A stretch of DNA of 64,000 bases from NCBI GenBank assembly GCA_964539665.1, contig CAZIKB010000004.1:1-64000 (forward strand), in the 5' to 3' direction. The notes beneath the pieces are model-generated. The model ran no database searches and was not told the DNA's origin. It saw only the letters and a program-made list of their open reading frames with translations. Shown piece by piece: positions 45,645 to 56,500 of this stretch; positions within the stretch are counted from its first letter, which is position 1, and the number at the start of each line of letters is the position of its first letter. The DNA is from CAZIKB01 sp964539665. Lineage in GTDB: Bacteria; Zhuqueibacterota; Zhuqueibacteria; Oceanimicrobiales; Oceanimicrobiaceae. The translations under genes and the position numbers were made by a program.

Positions 45645-47327
45645 ATGAAGCATTTACGGTACTTTCTAATTCCGCTATTGTTCATCACAGCTTGCTCACC
45701 CAAAACAGAATATGACCTGATTATTCGCAACGGCACAATTTATGACGGCAGTGGTTCAGCACCGTACTCCGGTGATGTCGCCATAAACGCTGACACTATC
45801 GCTGCGGTTGGTGCACTCAGTCAAGTACGCGGCGAGCAGGAAATTGATGCCAAAGGGATGGCAGTGACTCCAGGATTCATAAATATGCTGAGTTGGGCCA
45901 CCACATCTCTCATCGAAGATGGAAACTCCCAAAGCGACATTCGTCAGGGAGTAACCCTGGAAGTATTCGGTGAAGGCTGGTCTGAAGGTCCATTGAATGA
46001 AAAAATGAAGCAGGAAATAGTTGAACAACAAGGCGACATCAAATACGACATTGTGTGGACAACTCTTGATGAATATCTTGAGTACTTAGTCAAGCGTGGA
46101 GTTTCGACGAATATCGCCTCATTCGTTGGGGCTACTACAGTTCGGATTTATGTACTCGACCACGAAGACCGGCCGCCAACTGCAGAAGAACTTAATAAAA
46201 TGCGTAATCTCGTACGACAGGCCATGGAAGAAGGCGCGGTTGGCGTGAGCTCCTCGCTGATTTACACACCAGCTTTTTATGCTAAAACCGATGAACTCAT
46301 CGAATTGTGCAAAGTTGCGGCAGAATACCACGGCATGTACATTTCCCACATGCGCAGTGAAGGCAATCGTCTACTTGAAAATCTGGATGAATTAATTACC
46401 GTTGCCAGGGAAGCGAACCTGCCGGCCGAAATCTACCATTTAAAAGCTGCCGGCAGACCAAACTGGGAGAAGATGGATGTTGTTATTGAAAAAATAGAAA
46501 CGGCGCGTGCCGAGGGTTTAAAGATTACGGCTGATATGTATACTTACATAGCCGGCGCAACCGGGCTCGATGCCGCCATGCCGCCCTGGGTACAGGAAGG
46601 TGGACACAAAGCCTGGGTGAATCGGCTTAAAGATCCAGCCATTCGTAAAAAAGTCAAGCGGGAAATGGCAACCCCGACGGATGAATGGGAAAACCTGCTA
46701 ATGGCAGCGGGAGCCGAAAAAGTGCTTCTGGTAGGATTCAAGTCTGAAGAGCTTAAGCCTTTGACGGGGAAAACTTTAGCAGAGGTAGCAGCCATGCGGG
46801 GAAAATCTCCTGAAGAAACCGCTATGGATCTGGTCATCGAAGATGACAGCAGGGTGGGTACGGTCTATTTTCTCATGTCCGAAGAAAATGTCAAAAAGCA
46901 GATTGCTCTGCCCTGGGTGAGTTTTGATTCCGATGCTGCATCGTTAGCGCCAGAGGGAGTTTTTCTAAAACGCAATCCGCATCCACGAGCTTACGGAAAC
47001 TTTGCCAGACTACTCGGCAAATATGTCCGTGATGAAAAAGTCATTCCATTAGAAGAAGCCATCCGGCGTTTGACTTCTTTCCCAGCTTCAAATCTCGGTA
47101 TTAAACGCCGCGGTTCGTTGAAACCCGGATACTTTGCTGACGTCGTGGTTTTCGATCCTGAAAAAATTCAGGACCACGCCACCTTTGAAAAACCGCATCA
47201 ATATTCCACCGGCGTTAACCATGTTTTCGTTAACGGTGAACAGGTTTTGAAAGATGGCGAGCACACTGGCGCTAAACCAGGACAGGTCGTGCGCGGTCCC
47301 GGTTGGAAACAAAAGCCATCGAGTTGA
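45645..47327 (+). CDS. Lipoprotein N-acyl-D-amino-acid deacylase-like amidohydrolase
   Basis: A 560-residue protein with a lipobox (LFITAC), then the amidohydrolase superfamily layout: DLIIRNGTIYDGSG, the metal strand, and a C-terminal composite beta sandwich ending RGSLKPGYFADVVVFDPE. It belongs to the D-aminoacylase family by its central segments (YISHMRSEG, IYHLKAAG). The strand that usually reads PGFIDxHxH here reads TPGFINMLSWA, so the first metal histidine pair is absent, and the usual Cys after QGVT is also replaced (EVFGEGW). The two later histidines are kept. This may be a mono-metal subfamily. Its neighbour is an M55 D-aminopeptidase. Confidence 0.82.
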   Translation: MKHLRYFLIPLLFITACSPKTEYDLIIRNGTIYDGSGSAPYSGDVAINADTIAAVGALSQVRGEQEIDAKGMAVTPGFINMLSWATTSLIEDGNSQSDIRQGVTLEVFGEGWSEGPLNEKMKQEIVEQQGDIKYDIVWTTLDEYLEYLVKRGVSTNIASFVGATTVRIYVLDHEDRPPTAEELNKMRNLVRQAMEEGAVGVSSSLIYTPAFYAKTDELIELCKVAAEYHGMYISHMRSEGNRLLENLDELITVAREANLPAEIYHLKAAGRPNWEKMDVVIEKIETARAEGLKITADMYTYIAGATGLDAAMPPWVQEGGHKAWVNRLKDPAIRKKVKREMATPTDEWENLLMAAGAEKVLLVGFKSEELKPLTGKTLAEVAAMRGKSPEETAMDLVIEDDSRVGTVYFLMSEENVKKQIALPWVSFDSDAASLAPEGVFLKRNPHPRAYGNFARLLGKYVRDEKVIPLEEAIRRLTSFPASNLGIKRRGSLKPGYFADVVVFDPEKIQDHATFEKPHQYSTGVNHVFVNGEQVLKDGEHTGAKPGQVVRGPGWKQKPSS

Positions 47328-47394
47328 AATAAGCATTTATAATTAAAAATCACAAAAACTGGATTTGATGTTAACCTGGAAGGAGGCATTTAAT

Positions 47395-48291
47395 ATGAAA
47401 TCGGTTTTAATTATTTTTTTCGTTTGTTTGGCTATTTTTGCAAATTCAACAAAAGCGCAGGATAAGCTAAAAATTTACATATCGGTAGATATGGAAGGAA
47501 TCGTTGGCGTCGTTACTGGTGACCAGCTGGGTCCATCTGGATTTGAATATCAGCTTACTCGTGAATTCATGACACGGGAGGTGAATGCTGCAATCGACGC
47601 CGCCGTTGAGATGGGAGCAACCGAGATACTCATCAGCGATTCCCATGGTAATGGTGAGAACTTGTTGCTTGAAAAATTACCGAAGAACGTCAAAGTCATT
47701 CGATCCTGGCCGCGCCCACTGATGATGATGGAGGGAATTGATGAAACCTTCGATGCGGTAATCTTGCTCGGATACCATTCCAGCACAACCAATCCACAAG
47801 GCGTACGCGCTCACACTATGTCCAGCGGCAAACTTGCGGATATTCGTTTAAATGGTATTTCCATGCCTGAAGCGGGAATCAATGCAGCCATCGCCGGTCA
47901 TTTTAACGTGCCGGTCATCATGATATCAGGTGATGACGCCATTGTCAAACAATCCACGCAACTGCTTGGCAATATTGAAGGTGCAGTAGTGAAATGGGCC
48001 ATCAGCTTTCAATCTGCGAAAACGCTGATGCCAGAGGCTGCCTATGAATTGATTGGTGAGAAGGTGAAAAGAGCCATCGGCAGAATTAAAGACTTTAAGC
48101 CCTACAAACTTGATACCCCTATCAAGTTAGAAGTCCAATTCAAAAATTATCGTCCATCGGAGCTATTAGACTACCTGTCAATTGTAGAACGAATCGACTC
48201 GCACAGCATCCGATTTGTTGGTAAAGATATAGTAGAAGTGTCTAAGTTTTTAGAATTTATTCTTTCTTATGATTCTTCTTTATCACCATAA
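47395..48291 (+). CDS. Exported M55 family D-aminopeptidase (DppA-like)
   Basis: A 298-residue protein with a signal peptide (to ~residue 22, NSTKAQ), unlike the cytosolic DppA of Bacillus. Metal ligands of the family are visible: DMEG (SVDMEGIVGV), DSHGNGEN, LGYHSS, AHTMSSG and MPEAGINAAIAG. The enzyme releases D-alanine and other D-residues from peptides. AAGGAGG lies eight bases before ATG 47395; the ATG at 47365 is upstream of it and is unlikely. With the preceding lipoprotein amidohydrolase it could process D-amino-acid peptides, such as peptidoglycan fragments, in the periplasm. Confidence 0.9.
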   Translation: MKSVLIIFFVCLAIFANSTKAQDKLKIYISVDMEGIVGVVTGDQLGPSGFEYQLTREFMTREVNAAIDAAVEMGATEILISDSHGNGENLLLEKLPKNVKVIRSWPRPLMMMEGIDETFDAVILLGYHSSTTNPQGVRAHTMSSGKLADIRLNGISMPEAGINAAIAGHFNVPVIMISGDDAIVKQSTQLLGNIEGAVVKWAISFQSAKTLMPEAAYELIGEKVKRAIGRIKDFKPYKLDTPIKLEVQFKNYRPSELLDYLSIVERIDSHSIRFVGKDIVEVSKFLEFILSYDSSLSP

Positions 48292-48360
48292 GCGGTTAAA
48301 TTAAACACTATTTGCACACTTTCGACTTTAAGTGAAAATTTATGAAATTATATTTTCTAA

Positions 48361-49263
48361 ATGGAAACTAAAATCATGATTGATATCAAAAAATTATGTG
48401 CATTATTTTTACTCATCTTATTCATACAAATCCAGGGATTCAGTCAAACAGGCCCGCCTGCCACTGATATTTACCTCTTCGATTTATCTATTCTTGGCAG
48501 CAAGTTTCATCTAAGTGAGCCTTTAAATATAACTAATCGAGATGGTTACGACAACCAGCCCATGTTTTCTACGGAAGGACTTCTTTACACCTCAGTAAGA
48601 GTAGACGGTCAGGCGGATATTTATCAATATAATATCCAGAACAAAACCACAACTCAATTAACACAAACAAAAGAAAGTGAATATTCACCAACCATTACAC
48701 CTGATGGCAGGTACTTTTCAGTCATCCGCGTGGAAGCTGATTCAAGTCAGCGATTATGGAAATTCCCGCTCACTGGCGGGCGTCCCTTTTTATTATTAGA
48801 AGATATCAAACCCGTGGGTTATCAAGCCTGGGCTGATGAGAACAAAGTAGCGCTCTTCATTTTAGGCAATCCAAATTCCTTGCACATTGCGGATATCCGT
48901 ACTGGAAAAAGCCAAAAGGTTATTGACTCAATTGGACGGTCCCTTCACAAAAGACCCGGACACGATGCAATCACTTTCATTCACAAAGTTTCTGCTGAGG
49001 AATGGTGGATTAAGCAAATAGATATTGAAACTCACAAAATAATTCAAATCGTTCAAACTCTTGATGGAAGCGAAGATTACGCCTGGACACCTAATGGAAT
49101 CCTGTTAATGGCAAAAGACTCCAGACTTTTTAAATGCAATCCTGTAACAGATAAAAAGTGGCTGGAAATTGCGGATCTTAGTAAGGATGGATTGCATCAA
49201 ATCACAAGAATCGTTGTGAATCCGTTGGGAAACAAGCTGGCGGTAGTTTCAAGCAAGCGATAA
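48361..49263 (+). CDS. Exported TolB-like beta-propeller protein
   Basis: A 300-residue protein with a signal peptide (LFLLILFIQIQGFSQ) and PD40/WD40-like blades: YDNQPMFSTEGLLYTSVRVDGQADIYQYN, ESEYSPTITPDGRYFSVIRV, GSEDYAWTPNGILLMAKDS. Such propellers bind peptides or sugars or act as assembly scaffolds. It is the third exported gene in the D-peptide cluster. The start is uncertain because neither ATG 48361 nor ATG 48376 has a clear ribosome-binding site. Confidence 0.78.
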   Translation: METKIMIDIKKLCALFLLILFIQIQGFSQTGPPATDIYLFDLSILGSKFHLSEPLNITNRDGYDNQPMFSTEGLLYTSVRVDGQADIYQYNIQNKTTTQLTQTKESEYSPTITPDGRYFSVIRVEADSSQRLWKFPLTGGRPFLLLEDIKPVGYQAWADENKVALFILGNPNSLHIADIRTGKSQKVIDSIGRSLHKRPGHDAITFIHKVSAEEWWIKQIDIETHKIIQIVQTLDGSEDYAWTPNGILLMAKDSRLFKCNPVTDKKWLEIADLSKDGLHQITRIVVNPLGNKLAVVSSKR

Positions 49264-49286
49264 ATTAACTGAGCCTGAATTAACAC

Positions 49287-49748
49287 TTATACCACTAAAT
49301 ACGTACCCGTGCCGACAGCTATAAGAAGTTGCTGGTCGTTATGCAATTCCATACGAGTGACAGCGACTTTGTTGCCTGTACGAAGAACCGTTCCAGTTGC
49401 GTTAAAATATTTTCCACGTCCTGGCCTGAGATAATCAATGCGTAGATCAATTGTGCCAAATTTGGCAAGTCTTTCTAACTGCTTATGATTTGGATTATTA
49501 TCCATTTTTTTTATTAAACTTACAAACGCAGCCAATCCCCCCATGACGTCTAATACAGATGATATAACTCCGCCATGAAGCGTACCCTGCATAAAATTGC
49601 CAACCAGTTCATCGCGCATGTCAATTCTTATACTGGCCCAATCGTGACTCAAAGATTCAATTTGCATGCCCAAATACTTATTGAACGGAATCTGCTCCAT
49701 GAAAATCGTTTTCACTTGCTCAATTAATTTCTCTTGCCCGTGATTCAT
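49287..49748 (-). CDS. Hotdog-fold thioesterase (PaaI/4HBT family)
   Basis: A 153-residue protein with the hotdog helix LHGGVISSVLDVMGGLAAF, where the Gly-Gly and Asp are the usual catalytic region of PaaI-like acyl-CoA thioesterases, and the strand TVLRTGNKVAVTRMEL. The natural acyl-CoA is unknown. It is convergent with the propeller gene and followed on the same strand (upstream) by the sirtuin, 38 bases away. Confidence 0.85.
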   Translation of the reverse strand: MNHGQEKLIEQVKTIFMEQIPFNKYLGMQIESLSHDWASIRIDMRDELVGNFMQGTLHGGVISSVLDVMGGLAAFVSLIKKMDNNPNHKQLERLAKFGTIDLRIDYLRPGRGKYFNATGTVLRTGNKVAVTRMELHNDQQLLIAVGTGTYLVV

Positions 49749-49786
49749 AAATTAATTCCTGGTGAATTTACTTTACCATTATTGGT

Positions 49787-50554
49787 TCAGTTCTTGTTTA
49801 GCGCCGCTTCAACCGCGGGCGGGAAAATTTCGACGACATCTCCCTCCAGGCGTAAACTCACCGACGGATTATTATCCTGGTCAGTCACCCCCCTGTTGAT
49901 GATGACGTAAGGAATCCCTTGATTTGCAGCCATGAGCGGAATGGATGCAGCCGGGTGAACAGAGAGTGTAGAGCCGAGTGAAATTACAAAATCCGCATTT
50001 TCTGCCGCATAGCTTGCCCTTTGAAGATCTCCCTCACGCAAATTTTGTCCAAAGCTTATAGTCGCTGGTTTTAAATAGCCGCCGCAATGACAAATAGGCG
50101 CCTTCTTTGTTTCCTTGAATCTTTTGAAGTGGGGATCCGGATCTGTTCTTTCCAGGCAGCTTTGACATTCCGTTTCCAGATTGGTACCATGTACTTCCAC
50201 TAATTTTTCAGAGGTTGTGCCAGCTTTGGAATGCAGGCCGTCGATGTTTTGGGTTACAATCATAAACACTTTCCCAGCCTTTTCAAGTTGGAAGACCGCA
50301 TGATGAACGGCATTCGGCTGCGCGTCCCGAAATTCTTCCCAGTCCTCTAACTTTTGGTCCCAATACTCCTGTCGTGCTGACACAGATGTCATGAAGTCCT
50401 GATAATAGACGGGTTGACGTCGAGTCCAGACGCCCTGCGGTCCACGGTAGTCGGGTATACCGCTGCCGGTTGAAATTCCCGCACCTGTAAATACAAGGAT
50501 TTTATGCGCGTCTTGCAGGTATTTATCCAGGTATTCGTTTGATTTTTCTTTCAT
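49787..50554 (-). CDS. cobB: SIR2 family NAD-dependent protein deacylase
   Basis: A 255-residue sirtuin. It has the NAD-binding GAGISTGSGIPDYRGPQGVW, TQNIDGLHSKAG, the catalytic His in VEVHGTN, a zinc ribbon made of CQSC and CHC, PATISFGQ, and LGSTLSVHPAASIP. Length and motifs are those of ordinary bacterial CobB-type lysine deacylases, not the SIR2 domains of defence systems. The active form transfers acyl groups from lysine to NAD. Confidence 0.93.
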   Translation of the reverse strand: MKEKSNEYLDKYLQDAHKILVFTGAGISTGSGIPDYRGPQGVWTRRQPVYYQDFMTSVSARQEYWDQKLEDWEEFRDAQPNAVHHAVFQLEKAGKVFMIVTQNIDGLHSKAGTTSEKLVEVHGTNLETECQSCLERTDPDPHFKRFKETKKAPICHCGGYLKPATISFGQNLREGDLQRASYAAENADFVISLGSTLSVHPAASIPLMAANQGIPYVIINRGVTDQDNNPSVSLRLEGDVVEIFPPAVEAALNKN

Positions 50555-50913
50555 AGTTTTTTATATTTAGATTCATAAAAAGGATTTGAAATAGGATTTT
50601 CATATCAATAAGATGAAATCTATTGTAATTGCACTAATTAAAGTCTAAAATAGTCATTTAGAGTATTCAATGCAAAAGTTTTTTATAAAACAATAAAATG
50701 TCATAACGCCCAAATTCCAACGCTTTATTTGATATTTTACAAATATGTTCTTATTTTTTTTATCGTACTCTAATGTGTAAATTTTTCAGGTTGCGGAATG
50801 AAATTCAAATTAAATTGTAAAAATAATATACTTACATGAGAGCAACCATCAGGCAAAATGAAGTATAAAAATATAAATCAGAATATCTCGATTTTAAACA
50901 GGGAGGTAATGAA
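50555..50913. other. AT-rich intergenic region
   Basis: About 360 bases between the divergent sirtuin and PEGA genes; no reading frame, repeat or clear promoter could be supported apart from the GGGAGG site before 50914. Confidence 0.4.
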
Positions 50914-51312
50914 ATGTTTAATCGAACATGTGTTTTGTATGTGATGCTTGTATTAATAATATCCAGTCTAAGCTGCGGTGTTACAAACATTCCACGAGGT
51001 AGCGCAGGTTGGCAGCCACCTATGAAACCAAAAACATCTGGTCTATCGAACGAATATGCTTCTCTTGTGGTCAAAAGCGAACCCAGCGGTTGTGTGGTTT
51101 ATTTAAACGGCACAAAGAATGGCTTATCGCCAACGAGGTTAGAGTTATTACCGCCAGGACGTCATACAGTAAAATTGACATTAGCCGGCTACAAAGATTA
51201 TGTAAGAACAGTCACATTACGTGAGGGCAGAGAAAAGTCGATAATGGCCAACATGAAAAAGATAGAATACAAAAATCAAGCTGCTACAGGAACGCGTGTA
51301 AATAAATCATAA
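50914..51312 (+). CDS. PEGA-domain lipoprotein
   Basis: A 132-residue protein with a lipobox (ISSLSC) and one PEGA domain: ASLVVKSEPSGCVVYLNGTKNGLSPTRLELLPPGRHTVKLTLAGYKDYVRTVTLREG. PEGA domains are small surface or cell-wall-associated beta folds. AGGGAGG lies nine bases before the ATG. The N-terminal linker is rich in Pro and Gly. The role is unknown. Confidence 0.82.
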   Translation: MFNRTCVLYVMLVLIISSLSCGVTNIPRGSAGWQPPMKPKTSGLSNEYASLVVKSEPSGCVVYLNGTKNGLSPTRLELLPPGRHTVKLTLAGYKDYVRTVTLREGREKSIMANMKKIEYKNQAATGTRVNKS

Positions 51313-51634
51313 TTGCCTTTTTAGGTGAACTGTGTAATTTCCGTGAGATGCAAAATATCTAACGAGGCTGATCTGATTCAGTTGTCTCCATTCCCTGAAA
51401 AAGTTGTTGTTCTATAAATATAAAAAACATCTTGATAAAATACCATGTTTTAGTTAATTTGTGCACTTATTGAGACAAATTACTATAAATTTGTGCAGTC
51501 AATGTGCCGAATTCACATAAGCATGTGAGCCATGTGGTTTCTATGCGGTAATCCGACACCTGGATTTATTACATAAGTTTTTATCATCAAAAACCATGGG
51601 ACTGCTTAAACAGACTTCAGCAAAATACATTTAG

Positions 51635-51730
51635 CTGTCATTTTGAGCATGGCGAAAAATCTGGCTAACCACTTAATATTATGGAATGAACAGATTTCTC
51701 ACTTCACTCCGTTTTGTTCGAAATGACAAC
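51635..51730 (+). repeat. Dispersed palindromic repeat, diverged copy
   Basis: The left end TGTCATTTTGAGCATGGCGAAAAATCTGG is an imperfect inverse of the right end CAGATTTCTCACTTC... TTCGAAATGACA. Weak pairing extends outwards (ACTGCTTAAACAGACTTCAG with GAAGTGTACTGCTTTAAG). It lies in the 469-base intergenic stretch 51313-51781, which has no gene. Confidence 0.75.
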
Positions 51731-51781
51731 ATTTTCTCTATTTTACAGAAGTGTACTGCTTTAAGAAAATGGAGGTAAAAG

Positions 51782-53305
51782 ATGATCAGCCATAAACGAA
51801 TTGATGATTGCTTAACCACACGCAACGGGCATCTTTTTATCGAAGAGTGCGATACTGTGGATCTGATTCAGCAATTTGGCTCGCCACTGTTTGTCTATTC
51901 AGAAAACCAAATCCGCCGTAACGTCCGCCGTTTCCAGAAAGCATTTCAACAGGGTTGGCCGGATGGGCCGGTGAAAATTCTACCGGCCGCCAAAGCCAAT
52001 TGGATTTCCGCCGTGCAGAGAATTCTGGCCGATGAGGGCTGCGGCTGTGACATCTACTCCCCTGGCGAACTATCTATCGCCCTGAATGCAGGCATTGAGC
52101 CTCAGTTTATCTCAGTTAATGGTGTGCCGAAAGACGAAGAGCATATCTACCGCAGCATACAGGTGGGAGCGCGTCTTACCATCGATAGTGTTGAAGAAGT
52201 GGATATTATTGAAAAGGCCGCAAACGAGCTCAATCAAAATGCGAAAGTGCGTCTGCGCTTAAAACCTGCAATCTCGGGTTTTATCAAACATAGCGATTTT
52301 GTAGCTGAGGGACTGGTTCCCACAGATATTGCCGCTCTGGCTTACAAAGGCGGGCTAACCTTTGACCAGATCATGGCCATTGGATCCAGGATTCTCAAGA
52401 TGAAGAATGTGGAGTTAGTTGGTTTTCATGAACATCACGGCCGGCATCATCGCTCGACTCGTTATTGGCAGGAGCAGATGAAAGCGTTTGCAAGAGAAAT
52501 TGGCAAAGTATGCCAGGCATTGGACGGATTCCAGCCACAGGAAATCGATATTGGCGGTGGTTTCGCCATTCCGCGGGACCCGTTTAACGCGGTTACGAAT
52601 TACAGCGAACCTCTGCAGTTAGCGGCGCTTTACACCATTTCCAAAGGTCTGAAAATGCTGGGGATAGACAGACGCTACAAAGTGATGTCGAAACTGATTG
52701 ACACCCTGACAACAAAACCGAATCAAACACCAGCGCCAGGAATTGAAGAGTATGCCGAAGCATGCACAAAAACCTTAAAGCAGAAGCTGCCGAAAAATGG
52801 CATTAACACAAAAGGATTGATGCTTCAACTTGAACCGGGGCGATCAATGCACGGTAATACCGGCATTCATTTAACCACCGTTAAAAACATCAAACGCATG
52901 ACCTCGCCCATCCGATGGAATATTGTAATAGTGGACACCACAGAATTCTGGTTTACAGGCGGCCGCTATGAGCACCACTTGCATGATTATGTGTTCGCCA
53001 ACAAAACGGATGCGGAAATGGTCGATAAAGCAGACATTATTGGGCGTAGCTGCTATGGCGATCGGTTGATGCCCATTGTGCCTATTCCTGAAGTCGAAAT
53101 TGGCGATATTCTCGCAATGCTGGATACTGGCGCGTATCAGGAAGTCTCAATGAGCAATTTCAATGCAATGCCCAGGCCAGCCACTGTTTTGGTGACTGGC
53201 GATCAGGCGACCATTATCCGACAGAGGGAAACAGAAACAGACGTACTCAGACGTGATATCATGCCTGAACATTTGATGGGTAAAAAATCAGCAGGCCTGG
53301 TTTAA
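51782..53305 (+). CDS. PLP-dependent decarboxylase, LysA-like
   Basis: A 507-residue fold-type III enzyme, longer than typical LysA (about 420). The PLP lysine is in ILPAAKANW, the glycine-rich cofactor loop in DIGGGFAIP, and EPGRSMHG is the phosphate-binding loop. The C-terminal CYGDRL stands where LysA has the Cys-Glu-Ser-x-Asp motif, so the substrate specificity pair is altered and diaminopimelate is not certain; arginine-, ornithine- or carboxynorspermidine-type substrates are alternatives. An insertion (residues ~290-350) distinguishes it. GGAGGT lies seven bases before the ATG. It is preceded by the palindromic repeat. Confidence 0.78.
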   Translation: MISHKRIDDCLTTRNGHLFIEECDTVDLIQQFGSPLFVYSENQIRRNVRRFQKAFQQGWPDGPVKILPAAKANWISAVQRILADEGCGCDIYSPGELSIALNAGIEPQFISVNGVPKDEEHIYRSIQVGARLTIDSVEEVDIIEKAANELNQNAKVRLRLKPAISGFIKHSDFVAEGLVPTDIAALAYKGGLTFDQIMAIGSRILKMKNVELVGFHEHHGRHHRSTRYWQEQMKAFAREIGKVCQALDGFQPQEIDIGGGFAIPRDPFNAVTNYSEPLQLAALYTISKGLKMLGIDRRYKVMSKLIDTLTTKPNQTPAPGIEEYAEACTKTLKQKLPKNGINTKGLMLQLEPGRSMHGNTGIHLTTVKNIKRMTSPIRWNIVIVDTTEFWFTGGRYEHHLHDYVFANKTDAEMVDKADIIGRSCYGDRLMPIVPIPEVEIGDILAMLDTGAYQEVSMSNFNAMPRPATVLVTGDQATIIRQRETETDVLRRDIMPEHLMGKKSAGLV

Positions 53306-53565
53306 CTTTATCAAAATTGAAAGATGAGTTTGAGCAAAATCCGGTTACCTGAATCTAATCCAGTTCTTCAGATTCCAGACATGTATTTATCTTCTTCAAC
53401 ACAAGAAATAGTAGTGATTACCACGGGCTGGCTTAGCCACCGTACTGTGAATGCAGGTTACTCGATATTTGGATTAGTTCTCGGATTCTGTGGATGTTTT
53501 TTATACTAAGAACATTATTTTGAAATACTTACTTTAATCAATTAGACTGAAAAGGATTCTAAAAA

Positions 53566-56500
53566 ATGAAATCAAGAAATATTTTTTTTGTAATTGTAAT
53601 CTTATTATCCTCAACAATTTTTATTGGATGGGGAAATGTTGGCCACCAAATAATAAATAAAAATTCGACTCTCTCCTTTCCCCGACAAATGCAGTCATTT
53701 CTAATTTGGGCAGATTCATTAGCCGCACATGCATCTGATGCGGATTATAGAAAAAGCAGCGATACTACTGAAGCTCCTAAGCATTATATTGATATTGATA
53801 ATTATCCAGAGTTTATCTTAACGGGATACATTCCTCAAAACTTTGATTCTCTGGTCGCCTTACATGGTTATTCTTTTGTTTTACAACAAGGTGTTTTACC
53901 ATGGACAATACTGGCTATGGTCGATTCATTGCAAACTGCTTTTGCAAATAAGCAATGGCAAAGAGCTTTGCTTATTGCTGCAGATCTGGGTCATTATGTC
54001 GCCGATGCCCATATGCCGCTGCATATTACAAGAAATTTCAATGGACAGTTTACAAATCAATTTGGTATACATGGCAGATATGAATCAGGTATGATTAACA
54101 GACATTCAACACAAATCATTTATGAAGCGCAAAGTGTGGAGTACGTATCTGATCTAACTGATTACGTTTTCACTTTTATTTACAAAAATTATAACTTTGT
54201 AGAGTCAGTTCTATTTGCTGACAGTTTAGCTACCGCAATTACCGGAAATAATATCAGTGAAATTTACTATACAAAACTATGGCTGATTTCACAGTCATTC
54301 ACTATTCCATTATTTGAAAATGCTTCTAATAATTTAGCGGCTCTCATTTACACGGCCTGGATAAATGCGGGTAGTCCATCTCCAGAGACTGACATTTATA
54401 CTGTTCAACAAGATACAACGCTCGTTGGACAGCATGTGACTGCCACCGGCATTGTAACCGCAGCTACTGGAGTCTTCAATCCGGGACGGACTTTTATCGA
54501 AGAGCAAAACGGAGGACCCTGGAGCGGCATTCTGTTGTGGGACAGTACTGAAACTTTCTTTGCTAATGCAGGAGATGAGGTTCGTGTAACAGGCGAGGTT
54601 TATGAGTTTTTCGGTATGACAGAAATTTTAGTAAACAATTATGATATTTTAAGTACCGGGAATTCTCTACCGGAAGTTGAGTTGGTTAATACAGGCGATA
54701 TTGCACCAGGTTCTATAACTGCTGAGTCGTATGAAGGAGTGTTAGTGCAAGTACAAAATATAACCGTAATCGATGATAACTTAGGCTATGGTGAATGGTT
54801 AGTTGACGACGGCAGCGGCGCCTGTCGAATCGATGATGATGCTGACAATCTAAGCTATGAGATTCCAGCGATTGGGACATCATTGTCTTCGATAACAGGT
54901 GTTTTGAATTATAGCCATGGCAATTTTAAGTTAGAACCGCGTTATCGGACAGATATTATTGACAGCGCTCCAATTCCTATTGGTGACACTCTCACTATTG
55001 TTCAACGTCCACTTCCTAACATTCCTGCAATTATTCTGCCTGGAGACACTCTTGATATTTTATGTGATTTTTCAAACCAGCTTTCCTCCTGGTCTGCATC
55101 TCTCATTCACAAAAGTCGGAAAGTAGATCTTATTCCGATTGGCCAGGATTTCAATGAGGATAAAGAGTTGTGGATTCTGAAAGCAATACTTCCTGAATCG
55201 GTATTTTACGAACTGTATGACCTAAAGTTAGAAATACATGGAAGCAATTCGGATGTTGTCAAAAACGCTGTTCATGTAATTCCGCAATTCAATGAAAATT
55301 TTTATTTTGTTCATGTTACCGACACACATCTTCCAACTCATTTATACTGGTTTCAGGAGGGGTCTGAACAGGACACCTCTGAAGTTGAAGACCTTAGACA
55401 AGTTATAAGAGATATTAATTTGATCAATCCTGCGTTTGTTTTACTCACGGGAGATTTTATCAACGAAGGAGAATTGGAAGACTTCCTCAATCTTAGGTAT
55501 TATACACGGGCGCAAAACATCTTATCTGAGTTTGAAGTCCCAGTATTTCTTGTTGCAGGGAATCATGATATCGGTGGCTGGCTCGATACTCCCATGCCGA
55601 ATGGAACCGCACGTAGAGATTGGTGGCGATTTTTTGGATGGCAACATCTTGACGATCCACCAGGTGAAAATCCAAAATATACCCAGGATTACACTTTTAA
55701 TTACGGTAATGGCCATTTTATAGGAATGGAGTCATATTACAATTACGATCTCTGGCGTTCAGAAATCTACGGAGATAAAAGTTTTACCGATGAGCAGCTG
55801 GTTTGGCTTCAAAATGATCTAAATAGTGTAGGTAATTCATTTTTGAAGGTTCTATTTTATCACTATGACTTTAGTAATCAATTAGTTCTTGAGAATTTAG
55901 GAGTTGATCTTGCCCTTTGGGGTCATACACATCAAGATAGTGGCTCTATCTATAATCACCCATTTAATTTGTGCACAGAGTCCAGCAGTGATGGGAATCG
56001 AGCATATCGCCTTATTCGAATTCAAGGAAATTCAATCATACCTACTCATACACTTCATGCAGGAAGTAATGGGGAAAATATTCAAATTGAATATGTGTCA
56101 GACTCATTATCAACAACAGCAACAATAACCAACAGAACAGACGAGTCCTTCGAAAACACCCTCATAAAATTTACCATTTCGCCTGGAGTGAATTTGAATG
56201 TAGAAAATGGTACTCTTTTTCAAGTCGATTCGCTCTCCTCTCCCTGGATAGTTTATGTGCAAACATCAGTTCCCACTCAAACGACAAAACAAATAGTAAT
56301 CCATTATTTAATAGATGGAATTGATGATTTAGAGAGCCTACCCTATTTGTTCCAACTTGAACAGAATTATCCAAATCCATTCAATCCTACTACAACCATT
56401 AAGTATTCAATCTCACAGCCATCTCATGTAACCATTAAAGTGTTTGATTTGCTGGGTCGTGAAACAGCGGTGCTCGTTAACGAGCTTAAAATGAACGGTG

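Noticed and set aside
49787..50554. SIR2 protein as part of a defence system with the TIR protein
   Set aside because: It is a normal-length CobB-type deacylase with zinc ribbon, 24 kb from the TIR gene and beside a thioesterase; no defence partner adjoins it.
53324..53509. 61-codon plus-strand frame after the LysA-like gene
   Set aside because: No ribosome-binding site, no recognisable similarity and no neighbours that would support it; left unannotated.
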